Notes: a model not told the origin generated them from the sequence alone. A stretch of DNA of 64,000 nucleotides from CAVYGM01 sp963768025 (GCA_963768025.1 CAVYGM010000031.1:58076-122075), one strand, 5' to 3'; positions 36,149 to 46,167 are shown, counted from the stretch's first letter. Numbers and translations are program-made.

Positions 36149-39100
36149 ATGCGGTTAAAACTACTTATTTTCATTTTTATCGCTCTTCCTCTCGCTTCCT
36201 ACGCCCAAACGATCGGCGGACTGGTTTCTGAGAAGTCTACCGGACAGCCGATTGGCGGGGTAAGCGTACTCATCAAAAATTCCCAGCGCGGCACCGTGAC
36301 CGATGCCAATGGCCTATATTCGCTCACGAATCTCAGCCAAAACGACGTGCTGGTATTTTCTTTTATTGGCTATCGTGCCCAGGAAATACCCTATACCGGC
36401 CAGTCAGGTATCAACGTAGCCCTGGTAGAAGGTCTATCGCTCAACGAAGTGGTAGTGACAGCCCTGGGTCTGGAACGAAATACCAAAAACCTCGGCTATG
36501 CCATTCAGAAAGTGGACGGACGGCAGATCAGTGACGTGAAGGCTCCCAATTTTCTGGACAACCTGACCGGCAAAGTCGCCGGCGTCACCATTAACGCGGG
36601 CTCCACCGGCGTGGGCTCTTCTTCGAAGGTCACCATTCGGGGTGAGTCGTCCTTTACCAACAACAATCCCTTGTTTGTGGTAGATGGGATACCGATCAAC
36701 AACAATACCATCGTCAACAGTGTCAACGACGACGCCAACGGCTTCATGGAAATTGACTTTGGCAACGGCGGTATGGAGGTAAATCCGGATGACATAGCCT
36801 CCGTGTCGGTCCTGAAAGGCCCCAGCGCGGCGGCCCTGTACGGTACCCGCGCTTCTAACGGGGTGATCCTGATCACCACCAAGGACGGCTCCCAGCAGAA
36901 AGGATTGGGCGTATCTTTCAATAGCACATTGTTTGCCGAACGCCCCTTTCAACTGGCTCAATTTCAAAACCTCTACGGACAGGGCAATAACGGACAGTTC
37001 AAGTATGTCAATGGCTTGGGCGGCGGTATCAACGACAATATCTCGTATAGCTACGGCCCAAAACTAGACGCCGGACAGCTCATTCAACAGTACGATAGCC
37101 CCGTGACACTGCCCGACGGAAGGACGGTACGTGGAGGCGATACGTATGTACACGGCGGCGCACCCATCACGCCCACGCCCTTTGTGTCGTATCCTGATAA
37201 CATCAAAAACTTTTACGAAACGGGCCATACCGCCATTAACAACCTATCCATTGCGGGTGGCTACGCCAAGGGTAATTACCGCCTTTCCTACACGGATTTG
37301 AATAGTCAGTCGACCATCCCTGGGGTGGATTTGAAAAGAAAGACGCTGGCGGCCAAGTTACAATTTGAGCCCGTAAAGCGCATCAAGGTGAACTCCTCGC
37401 TGAACTACATCAATTCGGCCAGCGATAACCGCCCGGCTACCAAGTACGGCTCAGAGAATATCAACTACGCCCTGAGTGGGTGGCTGGGTCGTCAGACTGA
37501 CATCAATCCTATGAAGCAGTATTGGCAACCGGGTCTGGAAGGTATCCAACAGTACTCCTACAATTATACGTTCTTCGACAATCCTTACTTTACACTCTAC
37601 GAAAACCGGAATTCCTTCCAGCGGGATCGCCTGATTGGCAACGTGGCCGTCACCGCCGACCTCGCCGACCACCTGCAACTAATGGTCCGCTCGGGCATGG
37701 ACTATTCCAGCGAAAACCGGCAGTTTCGCCGGGCGTACAGTAGCAACCGTTTCAAAAACGGGGCCTACGCCGAAAACAACGTTTTCTTCCGGGAAGTGAA
37801 CACCGACTTTCTATTAAACTATAATAAGACATTTGGTAACTTCTCGCTGGACGTATCGGCCGGCGGCAACCGCATGGATCAGCGCGCCTCCTTTGACCAG
37901 TTCCAGGCGCTCTCACTGGCGCAGCCGGGGGTTTTCAAACTCAACAATGCCGCCTCGCCGGTGGAAGTATACCAGCAGGTTGCCACCAAGCGCATCAACA
38001 GCCTGTATGGCATTGCCAAGCTGGGCTACAAGGATATTCTTTACGTAGATATTACCGGCCGCAACGATTGGTCGAGCGCCTTGGCTACGCCCACCTCTAC
38101 CGACAATGTTTCGTTTTTCTACCCGTCGGTCTCGGCTAGTTGGGTACTTTCCAACCAGTTTGATCTACCCTATGTTGTCTCTTTTGCCAAGATACGAGCC
38201 AGCGTAGCCAATGTGGGCAACGATACCAACCCCTACCAAACCTCGGGAATTTTCAACGCCCGTACGCCCGTTTTCTCTCAACCGGCGTTCAGCGCTCAGA
38301 ATTCCATCGCGAATGCCAATCTAAAACCGGAGTCTACCACCTCGTACGAGGTAGGTACTGATCTCCGATTTTTTGAGGACCGCCTGGGGTTAGACGTGAC
38401 CTACTACGACGCCCTGACTACCAATCAGATTCTGGCGCTGCCCATCGGAATTTCGACGGGATATACTGAACGCGTGATCAACGGTGGAGCGATACGCTCG
38501 CGTGGCCTGGAAGCCATCGTCAATTATGCGCCGGTGTATACCAAAGACATCCGCTGGAATGTGAGCCTGAATTTTAGCCGCAACCGCACCTCCGTGGAGT
38601 CGCTACCCGACGAAGCCGGCACGCTGACGCTGGGCTACAACCGCATTTACGACAACGTGAACCAGACCGTGTGGTACCAGGTGCGCGAAGGCGACCGCAT
38701 GGGCGACATGTGGGGAACGGGCTATCAGAAGAATGAGAATGGTGATTTCGTCGTCGGAGCCAATGGTCAGTATATCGTAGATAATACCCTCAAAAAACTG
38801 GGCAACTACAACCCGGATTTTATGCTGGGACTTTCGAACCAGCTACGGGTGAAGAACTGGAACCTGGGCTTCCTGCTCGACTGGCGGCAGGGGGGCATCC
38901 TGGTGTCACGCACGCTTTCACTGGCCGCCGTGGCCGGTCAGTTGATCGAAACCGAAAACCGGCCGGACGCCGGTATCGTGGCCAAGGGCGTGGTGAACAC
39001 GGGTACTAAAGAAAATCCCAACTATCAACCCAATACCAAACTGATTCCCGCCGAGACCTACTACCGCATGTACTACGATCGTAATCACGAGGAAAACAAC

Positions 39101-39361
39101 GTATACGATGCCTCCTACGTGAAACTCCGCGAGTTGAGCCTGGGGTATTCGATCCCGTCGGCGGCGGCCTTTTTGCAAAAGCTCAGGATGCAGCAGCTGA
39201 CCGTGTCGCTGGTCGGTCGCAACCTGTTTGCCCTATCCGAAATCCCCCACTTCGATCCCGAGCAAACGTCCTTTCAGGGTCAGCAGCTACAAAGCGGCGT
39301 GGAAGATATGTCTTATCCCACCAGTAGGAGTGTAGGTGTTAAGTTGAGTGTAAATTTTTAA
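36149..39361 (+). CDS. SusC/RagA-type TonB-linked outer-membrane receptor
   Basis: The start is taken at MRLKLLIFIFIALPLASYAQ, giving a proper signal peptide (the frame extends 21 codons upstream). Order in the 1070 residues: CarboxypepD_reg domain (about 20-105, IGGLVSEKSTGQPIGGVSVLIKNS...GYRAQEIPYTG), SusC signature and plug (about 105-235, NEVVVTALGLERNTKNLGYAIQKVDG; VDGIPINNNTI; DIASVSVLKGPSAAALYGTRASNGVILITTK), then the barrel to the C-terminal aromatic VKLSVNF. It forms a pedal-bin complex with the SusD protein encoded next. No glycoside hydrolase or sigma/anti-sigma gene is adjacent, so the substrate need not be a glycan. Confidence 0.93.
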   Translation: MRLKLLIFIFIALPLASYAQTIGGLVSEKSTGQPIGGVSVLIKNSQRGTVTDANGLYSLTNLSQNDVLVFSFIGYRAQEIPYTGQSGINVALVEGLSLNEVVVTALGLERNTKNLGYAIQKVDGRQISDVKAPNFLDNLTGKVAGVTINAGSTGVGSSSKVTIRGESSFTNNNPLFVVDGIPINNNTIVNSVNDDANGFMEIDFGNGGMEVNPDDIASVSVLKGPSAAALYGTRASNGVILITTKDGSQQKGLGVSFNSTLFAERPFQLAQFQNLYGQGNNGQFKYVNGLGGGINDNISYSYGPKLDAGQLIQQYDSPVTLPDGRTVRGGDTYVHGGAPITPTPFVSYPDNIKNFYETGHTAINNLSIAGGYAKGNYRLSYTDLNSQSTIPGVDLKRKTLAAKLQFEPVKRIKVNSSLNYINSASDNRPATKYGSENINYALSGWLGRQTDINPMKQYWQPGLEGIQQYSYNYTFFDNPYFTLYENRNSFQRDRLIGNVAVTADLADHLQLMVRSGMDYSSENRQFRRAYSSNRFKNGAYAENNVFFREVNTDFLLNYNKTFGNFSLDVSAGGNRMDQRASFDQFQALSLAQPGVFKLNNAASPVEVYQQVATKRINSLYGIAKLGYKDILYVDITGRNDWSSALATPTSTDNVSFFYPSVSASWVLSNQFDLPYVVSFAKIRASVANVGNDTNPYQTSGIFNARTPVFSQPAFSAQNSIANANLKPESTTSYEVGTDLRFFEDRLGLDVTYYDALTTNQILALPIGISTGYTERVINGGAIRSRGLEAIVNYAPVYTKDIRWNVSLNFSRNRTSVESLPDEAGTLTLGYNRIYDNVNQTVWYQVREGDRMGDMWGTGYQKNENGDFVVGANGQYIVDNTLKKLGNYNPDFMLGLSNQLRVKNWNLGFLLDWRQGGILVSRTLSLAAVAGQLIETENRPDAGIVAKGVVNTGTKENPNYQPNTKLIPAETYYRMYYDRNHEENNVYDASYVKLRELSLGYSIPSAAAFLQKLRMQQLTVSLVGRNLFALSEIPHFDPEQTSFQGQQLQSGVEDMSYPTSRSVGVKLSVNF

Positions 39362-39365
39362 AAAA

Positions 39366-39464
39366 TTAAACGCAGAGTTAGAAGAGTTTTAGCACAGAGG
39401 ACGCAGAGTCTTAACTTTGCGAAACTCATTTTAAATCTCTTTTAACTCTGCGGTAAAAAGAAAT
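39366..39464. repeat. CGCAGAG-type dispersed repeat between susC and susD
   Basis: The 100-bp spacer contains several near copies of a CGCAGAG word (AACGCAGAGTTAG, AGGACGCAGAGTC) and its reverse form (AACTCTGCGG, ACTTTGCG), so it can fold as an imperfect hairpin. It resembles the widespread intergenic 'acgcagag' repeat family of environmental bacteria. In this place it could reduce susD expression relative to susC or stabilise transcript ends; that is inference. Confidence 0.55.
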
Positions 39465-39467
39465 CAA

Positions 39468-40919
39468 ATGAAAAGAAACCTATATACCAAGGTACTAGTA
39501 CTTTTCCTGCTAGGAACCACCCTGAGCTGCACAAAGGACTTTCAGGAAATTAATACGAATCCCAACGCACCCGTGGACGTGCAGCCTTCGCTGTTGTTCC
39601 GGAAGGTACTCTTTGACTACGGCGAGCAAATGTCGTACGAGGCCTTCGTGGCCGGCAACCTGCTGGGGCAGTACTTCACAGCCATTGACTTCAACCTTTT
39701 TGACCGCCACAGCCTTACTGAGCCGCAGTACGGCGGTAACCCGTGGCCGTTTTTGTACACCAACCTGCGCGACAACGAGATCTTACTGACTAAGTCCCGC
39801 GCCAATCCGGCCTTCGGGGTGTATGAAGGGCCGGCCTTGATCATGAAGGCGTACATGACCGCCGCTCTGACGGATATCTACGGCGATGTACCCTACACCC
39901 AGGCATTGAGTGGCAAAGAAGGTGTCATCTCACCATCGTACGATACCCAGGAGGCCATCTACACGGCAGCCGGGGGGATTATGGACAACCTGGATAAGGG
40001 CATTGCCTCCATTAATAACTACAAAGGAGCTACACCCCTGGATGGCGACATCCTGTACAGCGGCAACCGGACGAAGTGGGTGCTTTTTGCCAATTCATTG
40101 AAGATCAAGTACCTCATGCGAATTTCGGGCAAGGTAGATGTTAAAGCCAAATTGCAGGCCATACTGGACGGGGGCAATTACATCAAAACCAGCACCGACA
40201 ATGCGGTTTTCAAATTCTCGGCGTCCCAGCCCAACAACTTTCGGATGGCTACCGCCAGGATTGGGGATTACAACCTGTTTATCATGTCGAAAACCATCGA
40301 GGAAAAGTTGAAAGAATTGGCGGACCCTCGCATTGGGGTGTATTTCCGGCCAACTTCCGCCAATCCCAACCAGTACCAGGGTTTGCTCAACGGACCCGAT
40401 GCCTCCAAATTATCCATTTCCACTTCTAATTATTCCTTTACCGGTTCCATTTTCCGGGAAAACTCAGACCGCCTGTTCGCTAACTATATGACGGCTCACG
40501 AAACCAGCTTCTGGCTCGCCGAGGCCGCCGAGAAGGGCTTGATTACGGCATCGGCAAAGGAATGGTACGAAAAGGGCATCACCCAGTCCTTTGCCTACTG
40601 GAACACAACCCTTCCCGCTACCTACCTAAGCAGCCCCGAAGTAGCCTACAAGGCGGCTGGCAAAAATCCCGTGGAGCAGATTCTGACCCAGAAATGGCTG
40701 GCTAACCTCAACAACGGCTATGAAGGCTGGATCGAGTGGCGTCGGACGGGCTTTCCGAAGCTAAAAACTATTTCGGCCAGCCTGAACAACGGGCTGATTC
40801 CGGTGCGGATGCCCTACCCCAACAGCGAAAGCGCGCTCAATGCCACGGAGTTCAAAAAAGCAGCTGACCGTACGCAGGGAAACAGTGTCAATGTACCTGT
40901 GTGGTGGGTGGTTAGGTAG
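39468..40919 (+). CDS. SusD/RagB-family surface lipoprotein
   Basis: A 483-residue lipoprotein with lipobox LGTTLSC (Cys21). The mature start TKDFQEINTNPNAPVDVQPSLLFR and the TPR-like helices (GPALIMKAYMTAALTDIYGDVPYTQALSG; WVLFANSLKIKYLMRIS; LAEAAEKGLITASAKEWYEKGITQSFAYW; QKWLANLNNGYEGWIEWRRTGFP) match the SusD-like_2 subgroup that often pairs with peptide- or small-molecule-type SusC. It captures the ligand and lids the SusC barrel. 86 bp before the symporter gene. Confidence 0.92.
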   Translation: MKRNLYTKVLVLFLLGTTLSCTKDFQEINTNPNAPVDVQPSLLFRKVLFDYGEQMSYEAFVAGNLLGQYFTAIDFNLFDRHSLTEPQYGGNPWPFLYTNLRDNEILLTKSRANPAFGVYEGPALIMKAYMTAALTDIYGDVPYTQALSGKEGVISPSYDTQEAIYTAAGGIMDNLDKGIASINNYKGATPLDGDILYSGNRTKWVLFANSLKIKYLMRISGKVDVKAKLQAILDGGNYIKTSTDNAVFKFSASQPNNFRMATARIGDYNLFIMSKTIEEKLKELADPRIGVYFRPTSANPNQYQGLLNGPDASKLSISTSNYSFTGSIFRENSDRLFANYMTAHETSFWLAEAAEKGLITASAKEWYEKGITQSFAYWNTTLPATYLSSPEVAYKAAGKNPVEQILTQKWLANLNNGYEGWIEWRRTGFPKLKTISASLNNGLIPVRMPYPNSESALNATEFKKAADRTQGNSVNVPVWWVVR

Positions 40920-41005
40920 TAACTCAGCAGGAGTCAGGTTTAATTTTACAAGCAGCAATTTCGTTACAAGGCCGGTGGCCGACAGCCAACAGCCGACAGC
41001 TTTCT

Positions 41006-42359
41006 ATGACCGTTTATGCAATCCAGTGGATCCTGGTGCTGGCTTCCAGCGCCGGGCTCTATTTTATCTCCCCTCTCTCAAAAACCGCCCCGGAATTTTT
41101 TCAGGGGAATCGTCGGGAACGTACTCCCAATACTTTATTCCTGACCAGCAGTCTGGTTATTTCCTGGCTTTTTGCCAAATCCATCACCAACGCCGCCAAC
41201 CTCGGGCAAAGTTTCGGGTTAGTGGGCGGAGTAGCCTACGCGGGCTACTACCTGTCGTTTGTGGTGGCGGGCTTCATCATCGTGCAGCTCCGCAACAAGG
41301 GTGGGTACCGCAGCATTCACCATTTTTTGGAAAGCAAGTTTGGCCGCAGCGCCGTGGTGGTGTTTACTTTCCTGATCATCATCCGACTCTACAACGAAAT
41401 CTGGTCCAATACCATCGTCATTGGTACCTACTTTGGCGAAACGGGTACCTTCAACTACTACCTGGCCATTGTGGTGTTTACCCTGCTCACGCTGGCCTAC
41501 ACCCTGAAAGGCGGCATGAGCAGTTCCATCATGACGGACGTGATTCAGATGGCGCTTTTCATTGTGCTGCTGGGTGTCATTCTGGGTTTTATTCTTCCCG
41601 AGCAGGGGGGCAGCTTGCAGCCGTTCATTAGCAGTGGGACCTGGGACTTGGGCCATGGCCTCGATCTGCTGCTGGTAGCCGTGATCCAATGCTTCAGCTA
41701 TCCCTTCCACGATCCCGTCCTGACCGACCGGGGGTTTATTTCGGACACTAAAACTACCATTAAATCCTACCTCTGGGCGGGCGGGATTGGCGCGCTGTGC
41801 ATCATCTTTTTTAGCTTCGTGGGTATTTTTGCCAAATTACAAGGCCTGGAAGGCGAGGCACCCGTAGCGGCCGCCCGGTACTTCGGTGCCCCTATGCTGC
41901 TGCTCATGAACCTGATCATGGTCACCTCAGCATCGTCTACCCTCGACTCGGCCATGGCCTCATTTTCTAAGCTCATCAGCATTGATTTGAGCCGTAGCCC
42001 CATCCCCAACGTATCCACCGGCAGGCTGGCGATGGTGGGGCTCACGGTGCTGGGCACCATTCCCGTCTTTTTTGATCCTACTATCCTGTCGGCCACCACC
42101 ATCAGCGGCACCGTAGTGCTGGGGCTAGCTCCCGTTTTTTTATTCTGGAACAGGAAGGTACCCCGTATTGGCTTTTCACCTGTCGGTGGTGGGTGGGTTG
42201 CTGCTGGGTGGCATACTTTCCTTCACTACGCTACCTGATTCGCTGCTATTTACTTCCGGGAAATACGCCTCTTTGTTGAGCGTGAACCTGATTACAAGCG
42301 TATATTGTTTTGCAGTATATTTGGCAAGTATTTTTTTTAGTAAAAAACAAAATGGATAA
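41006..42359 (+). CDS. sodium:solute symporter family protein, one-base frame break near the 3' end
   Basis: A roughly 450-residue inner-membrane transporter with about 12 hydrophobic helices. SSS-family segments are FFQGNRRERTPNTLFLTSSLVISWLFAKSITNAANLG, KGGYRSIHHFLESKFGR, AYTLKGGMSSSIMTDVIQM, SYPFHDPVLTDRGF and SASSTLDSAMASFSKL. As sequenced the frame ends in non-membrane sequence at 42238. Removing one C from CCCC at 42161-42164 restores the last helices (AFHLSVVGGLLLGG...SVYCFAVYLASIFFSK) and a stop at 42359. It is likely part of the susCD unit and would move the captured solute across the inner membrane with sodium. Confidence 0.82.
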
Positions 42360-43218
42360 GGGCATCACGACGCACGACCTGGGCACACTCACCGGCAAAC
42401 TCCTGGTGTTTGGCGGGCCTTATTCCAATTTGCAGGCCCTGACTGAACTCAAAAGCATAGCCGAATTGCACGGAATTCCGTCCCAACGAATTATTTGTAC
42501 CGGCGACATCTTGGGATACTGTGCCCAACCCGAAGAGAGTGTACAATTCGTACGGGAATGGGGCATTCACGCCATTCAGGGAAATGTGGAGCAGAATATC
42601 CTACTAGACGAAGACGACTGTGGCTGCAACTTCACCGAAGGCGGCCGTTGCGACCTTTTCTCCCGTACCTGGTTTCCGTTTGCGGCCCGCTCCGTTTCTA
42701 CGGATACCCGGCAGTGGCTTAATACCCTCCCCCATCATCTGAGTTTTACCTATGCTGGAAAGTCAGGGGCGGTAGTTCACGGCTCGGCCCAGCATATTTC
42801 GGAGTTTGTTTTCAAATCTACGCCCTGGTCTGTGAAAGAAGAAAGCTTTCAGGCCACCGGGGCCGATGTAATTCTGGCCGGACACGCTGGATTGCCCTTT
42901 GCCGACGAACAGATGGACAAGATCTGGCTTAACGCCGGCGTAATCGGGATGCCCGCCAACGATGGTACCCCCCGCATATGGTACCTGCTGCTAGATGATG
43001 CCGAAGGGCAGCTCTCTTATTCTTTTGAGTCCTTTATCTACAACAACACGCTGGCGCACCAGCTTATGCTGGAAAACGAACTGCCCGCCACCTATGCTCA
43101 AACATTACTGACGGGCATCTGGGATAACTGTGAAATTCTACCGGAGGCGGAGAAGGCGTTGCAGGGAGTGGAAATGGAAGAATTGACCCTACGTAGACAA
43201 CCTGCCCCTTCCCTGTGA
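42352..43218 (+). CDS. variant calcineurin-like metallophosphoesterase
   Basis: A 288-residue cytoplasmic protein; the start is MDKGITTHDL, overlapping the restored symporter end by 8 bp. The fold is recognisable from CTGDILGYCAQPEESVQ (second metal motif GD), IQGNVEQNILL (in place of GNHD), VVHGSAQHISEF and ILAGHAGLPF (metal histidines). The usual first motif DxH is replaced by VFGGPYSNLQAL, so one metal-site residue is missing. A small variant group with GGxYSN at this place exists in my recollection, so this may be a family trait. A likely role is hydrolysis of a phosphoester linked to the imported solute. About 40 C-terminal residues extend beyond the catalytic core. Confidence 0.75.
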   Translation: MDKGITTHDLGTLTGKLLVFGGPYSNLQALTELKSIAELHGIPSQRIICTGDILGYCAQPEESVQFVREWGIHAIQGNVEQNILLDEDDCGCNFTEGGRCDLFSRTWFPFAARSVSTDTRQWLNTLPHHLSFTYAGKSGAVVHGSAQHISEFVFKSTPWSVKEESFQATGADVILAGHAGLPFADEQMDKIWLNAGVIGMPANDGTPRIWYLLLDDAEGQLSYSFESFIYNNTLAHQLMLENELPATYAQTLLTGIWDNCEILPEAEKALQGVEMEELTLRRQPAPSL

Positions 43219-43410
43219 TTCTTTTGGCCTTTATCCGGGTCCTATAAAAACCATACTTCTGCCCCTTTTCTATTCCTTTACAGTGGCATACTATTTATAC
43301 TTCCTCAACCAGTGCATTCTGTAAACAGAGACATTTGTCTCCGTTCAAAATACATGGGTACTGCTTCCGAGTCAGGCTAATATTTATTCATCCACTGTAA
43401 AGAAAATCGT

Positions 43411-44565
43411 ATGCTAGCAATGAATTACCGCGGTCCTTTGCGGATCCGCATCGATCACAAACCCATGCCCGAAATCCTCCATCCCGAGGATGCCATCGTG
43501 CGGGTGACGCGTTCCTGCATTTGCGGGTCCGACCTGCACCTGTACAACGGTTTGGTACCCGATACGCGCGTGGGGTCCACGTTTGGACATGAGTTCATTG
43601 GCGTTGTAGAGGACATAGGCTCAGAAGTACGCAAGGTAAAAGTGGGGGACAACGTACTGGTGCCCTTCAACATCGCCTGCGGCAAGTGTGTCTTTTGTAA
43701 ACAGGGCCTCTATGGCAATTGCCACGAATCTAACCCCGAAGCCACAGCTGTGGGGGGTATTTTCGGATATTCGCACACCGCGGGTGGCTACCACGGCGGC
43801 CAGGCCGAGTACGTGCGGGTCCCCTACGCCAATGTTGGCCCCACGGTGATTCCACCGGGTATGGATCCCGACGACGCCGTACTGCTCACTGACGTGGTAC
43901 CTACGGGCTACCAGGCCGCTGAGATGGGCGGTATCCAGCCGGGCGATACGGTGGTTATTTTTGGGGCGGGGCCCATCGGTATCATGGCCGCCAAGTGTTC
44001 CTGGCTGTTTGGCGCAGGACGCGTCATCGTGATCGACCACGTGGAGTACCGGCTTGAATTTGTCAAGAATTACGCGCAGTGCGAAGCCTACAACTTCCGT
44101 TCAATGGATGACCCCGTTGTTTTTATCAAGAAGGCTACTGACTGGATGGGAGCCGATGTGTGCATTGATGCCGTGGGCGCCGACGCCGCCGGCAACGCGC
44201 TGCAAACCATCACCGGCCGAAAGCTCATGCTGCAGGCGGGCTCGGCCACGGCACTACACTGGGCTATCAACTCGGTCAAGAAAGGAGGAATCGTATCCAT
44301 AGTGGGAGTGTACGGTCCCACCGACAACCTGGTCCCAATTGGCAACGTAGTGAATAAAGGTATCACCATTCGGGCCAATCAGGCCTCGGTAAAACGTCTG
44401 CTGCCCCGGCTGATCGATCATGTTCAGAAGGGGAGAATCAATCCGAAGGGAATCATTACGCACCGGGTACCCCTGGAAGAGGTATCTGACGCCTACCGCA
44501 TTTTCTCGGATAAACTCGATAATTGCATCAAAACAGTTCTCATTCCACCATCAGCCAGAATGTAA
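43411..44565 (+). CDS. zinc-dependent alcohol dehydrogenase (formaldehyde-dehydrogenase-like branch)
   Basis: A 384-residue MDR enzyme. Catalytic zinc residues are in SCICGSDLHLYNG (Cys) and GHEFIGVVEDIG (His-Glu); the structural zinc site is CGKCVFCKQGLYGNC (CX2CX2CX7C). The Rossmann motif is VVIFGAGPIGIMA with IVIDH at the end of the second strand, suggesting NAD. The sequence pattern PFNIACGKC...GYSHTAGGYHGGQAEYVRVPYAN and VVPTGYQAAEMGG fits the glutathione-independent formaldehyde dehydrogenase/threonine-dehydrogenase-like group common in stress clusters. It starts a possible operon with the gene at 44577 (11 bp spacing). Confidence 0.88.
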   Translation: MLAMNYRGPLRIRIDHKPMPEILHPEDAIVRVTRSCICGSDLHLYNGLVPDTRVGSTFGHEFIGVVEDIGSEVRKVKVGDNVLVPFNIACGKCVFCKQGLYGNCHESNPEATAVGGIFGYSHTAGGYHGGQAEYVRVPYANVGPTVIPPGMDPDDAVLLTDVVPTGYQAAEMGGIQPGDTVVIFGAGPIGIMAAKCSWLFGAGRVIVIDHVEYRLEFVKNYAQCEAYNFRSMDDPVVFIKKATDWMGADVCIDAVGADAAGNALQTITGRKLMLQAGSATALHWAINSVKKGGIVSIVGVYGPTDNLVPIGNVVNKGITIRANQASVKRLLPRLIDHVQKGRINPKGIITHRVPLEEVSDAYRIFSDKLDNCIKTVLIPPSARM

Positions 44566-44576
44566 AGAAAAATCTC

Positions 44577-45060
44577 ATGGAAAATTTAGGAAAAGATTAC
44601 TCACACATTAAGGGGTGGGGTGTGGACGCCGACCCCAAAAACGATCCTACCTATCCGATCAAACTCCGGACCAACGATGAGCAGAATGGTTATACCTGGG
44701 AGCGTCCCACGCAGCAGCCAGTCACGACTGAGGTACTTCATTCTAACGAGCGCCCCAATGTCACGGCTGTCTTCGGGACACCCTTGCCACCCAATCGGCT
44801 CAGTGGGAAAATTCGGAGGTACGCTTTTCGATTTAGTGAAAACAGCTACGGCCACTGGCTACCTTTGCTACTGGCCGATCGCGTGGACGAAGTGGAAGGG
44901 AATCATTGATGATTTCAAGCAAGGACGAGTGCCGAATATCTTCGCAGAAAGGGGATGGAAAGCCCAAATCAAGCATAATCCCAAAGCCGTAGCCACTAAG
45001 GTAGCGGTAGCAGCCCTACTAACAACGGCCTTGATTTCCTACTTACGGCGCAGCAAATAG
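44577..45060 (+). CDS. uncharacterised conserved protein, one-base frame break
   Basis: The first 108 residues (MENLGKDYSHIKGWGVDADPKND...IRRYAFRFSENSYGHWLPLLLADRVDEVEG) are in one frame, and the rest (IIDDFKQGRVPNIFAERGWKAQIKHN ... ALLTTALISYLRRS) in the next. Removing one base at about 44897-44902 (GGGAA) joins them into a 160-residue protein. It is soluble with one C-terminal hydrophobic helix, so a tail-anchored membrane protein. I recall similar Bacteroidota proteins next to alcohol dehydrogenases, without a known function. Probably co-transcribed with the alcohol dehydrogenase. Confidence 0.7.
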
Positions 45061-45097
45061 GAAGGTATCTTCCTATTTGAAAGTTACTTACAAAAAA

Positions 45098-45133
45098 GAC
45101 CCGGCTACGTGTACGATACACCTGGCCGGGCTT
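45098..45133 (+). terminator. rho-independent terminator
   Basis: AGACCCGGC... pairs with GCCGGGCTTT across an imperfect stem (TACGTGTA...TACACCTG inner part) and ends in CTTTTTAG. It closes the alcohol dehydrogenase unit. Confidence 0.7.
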
Positions 45134-45216
45134 TTTAGTACATAGTCAATAAGTGTTTCTTGACTGCTGCTGACTGACTATTTATTCGTAACTATACCCA
45201 TTCAGTCAAAATCTCA

Positions 45217-46167
45217 CTACCCTTTTCTCAGTTTGCCCACTGCAAACAGCGCCAGGCCCGCTACGCTTACCAATCCCGCGATTTTGAGCGCGGTTGGGTA
45301 GGTAGATTCGGTTTGGGGAGGTACCGACACAACGCCACCCGCTCCCACTATGGCCGGACGATCTTTGTAGCGTCCTTTGTCCGGTACGCTCAGCCTTTGG
45401 AAATCATCGGCCAATTGATCGAGTTGTTGGGCTACGGCATCGCCCTGCATTACCGGGCCGTGGCCGGATGCAATGGTGGTGGGTTTGAGCTCGGATAACA
45501 TCCTGACCGATTTTCCGGCAGCCCCCCAATCATAGACCACAAAGGCGGGTGGGCCACTTAGGTGCTCCCTTTTGGATAGGGTAGCCAGGGCTGATTCGGC
45601 TTTAGTGGTGGCCAGGGCATCCCCGGCAATCAGCAGTCCATCTGCTTCGCGGAACAGGCTCACGTGGCCGGGGGCGTGGCCGGGTGTATGAAGCCATTTC
45701 CAGCCCGAAAGGCCTGGTACCTTACCATCCTGCGGGAGTGGACGCACAAACTTGTGAATATTGATGGGCGTTAGCGGATACAGGCCCGACAGCCAGGCAA
45801 TAAGTCCACCGCCAACACCTGGTTCGGCGGGCGGGTAGGACGACCGGCCCGTCAGGTAAGGCATTTCCATCGGATGGGCGTATACGTTTACATCCCAGGT
45901 GGCGGCTAGTTCATTGACCGAACCGGCGTGGTCGAAATGACCGTGCGTGAGGATGATGGCTTCGGGGCGGCTGTCTTTCCCAAAAATCCGGCGGGCCATC
46001 TTCTGAATGCGTGAACTGGCCAGGGCCGTACCCGTATCGACCAGTACCCAGCGCTCGCTTCCCAGATCCTGCACAAAATACAGGTTTACGAAAATGTCCG
46101 TCATCATCCATACCCCACTCGCTACGTCGGGTGCTACTTCGGGTTCAGCTAATTTTGTGTCTTCCAT
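45217..46167 (-). CDS. MBL-fold metallo-hydrolase with C-terminal membrane helix
   Basis: The start is taken at MEDTKLAEPEVAPDVASGVW, as the 42 upstream codons look non-coding. The metallo-beta-lactamase core has the motif THGHFDHAG (HxHxDH), a later metal His in HTPGHAPGHVSLF, a bridging Asp in LIAGDAL and a His in ASGHGPVM. This matches glyoxalase-II-like hydrolases. A C-terminal hydrophobic segment (KIAGLVSVAGLALFAVGKL) probably anchors it in the membrane. 316 residues. Substrate unknown. Confidence 0.83.
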   Translation of the reverse strand: MEDTKLAEPEVAPDVASGVWMMTDIFVNLYFVQDLGSERWVLVDTGTALASSRIQKMARRIFGKDSRPEAIILTHGHFDHAGSVNELAATWDVNVYAHPMEMPYLTGRSSYPPAEPGVGGGLIAWLSGLYPLTPINIHKFVRPLPQDGKVPGLSGWKWLHTPGHAPGHVSLFREADGLLIAGDALATTKAESALATLSKREHLSGPPAFVVYDWGAAGKSVRMLSELKPTTIASGHGPVMQGDAVAQQLDQLADDFQRLSVPDKGRYKDRPAIVGAGGVVSVPPQTESTYPTALKIAGLVSVAGLALFAVGKLRKG

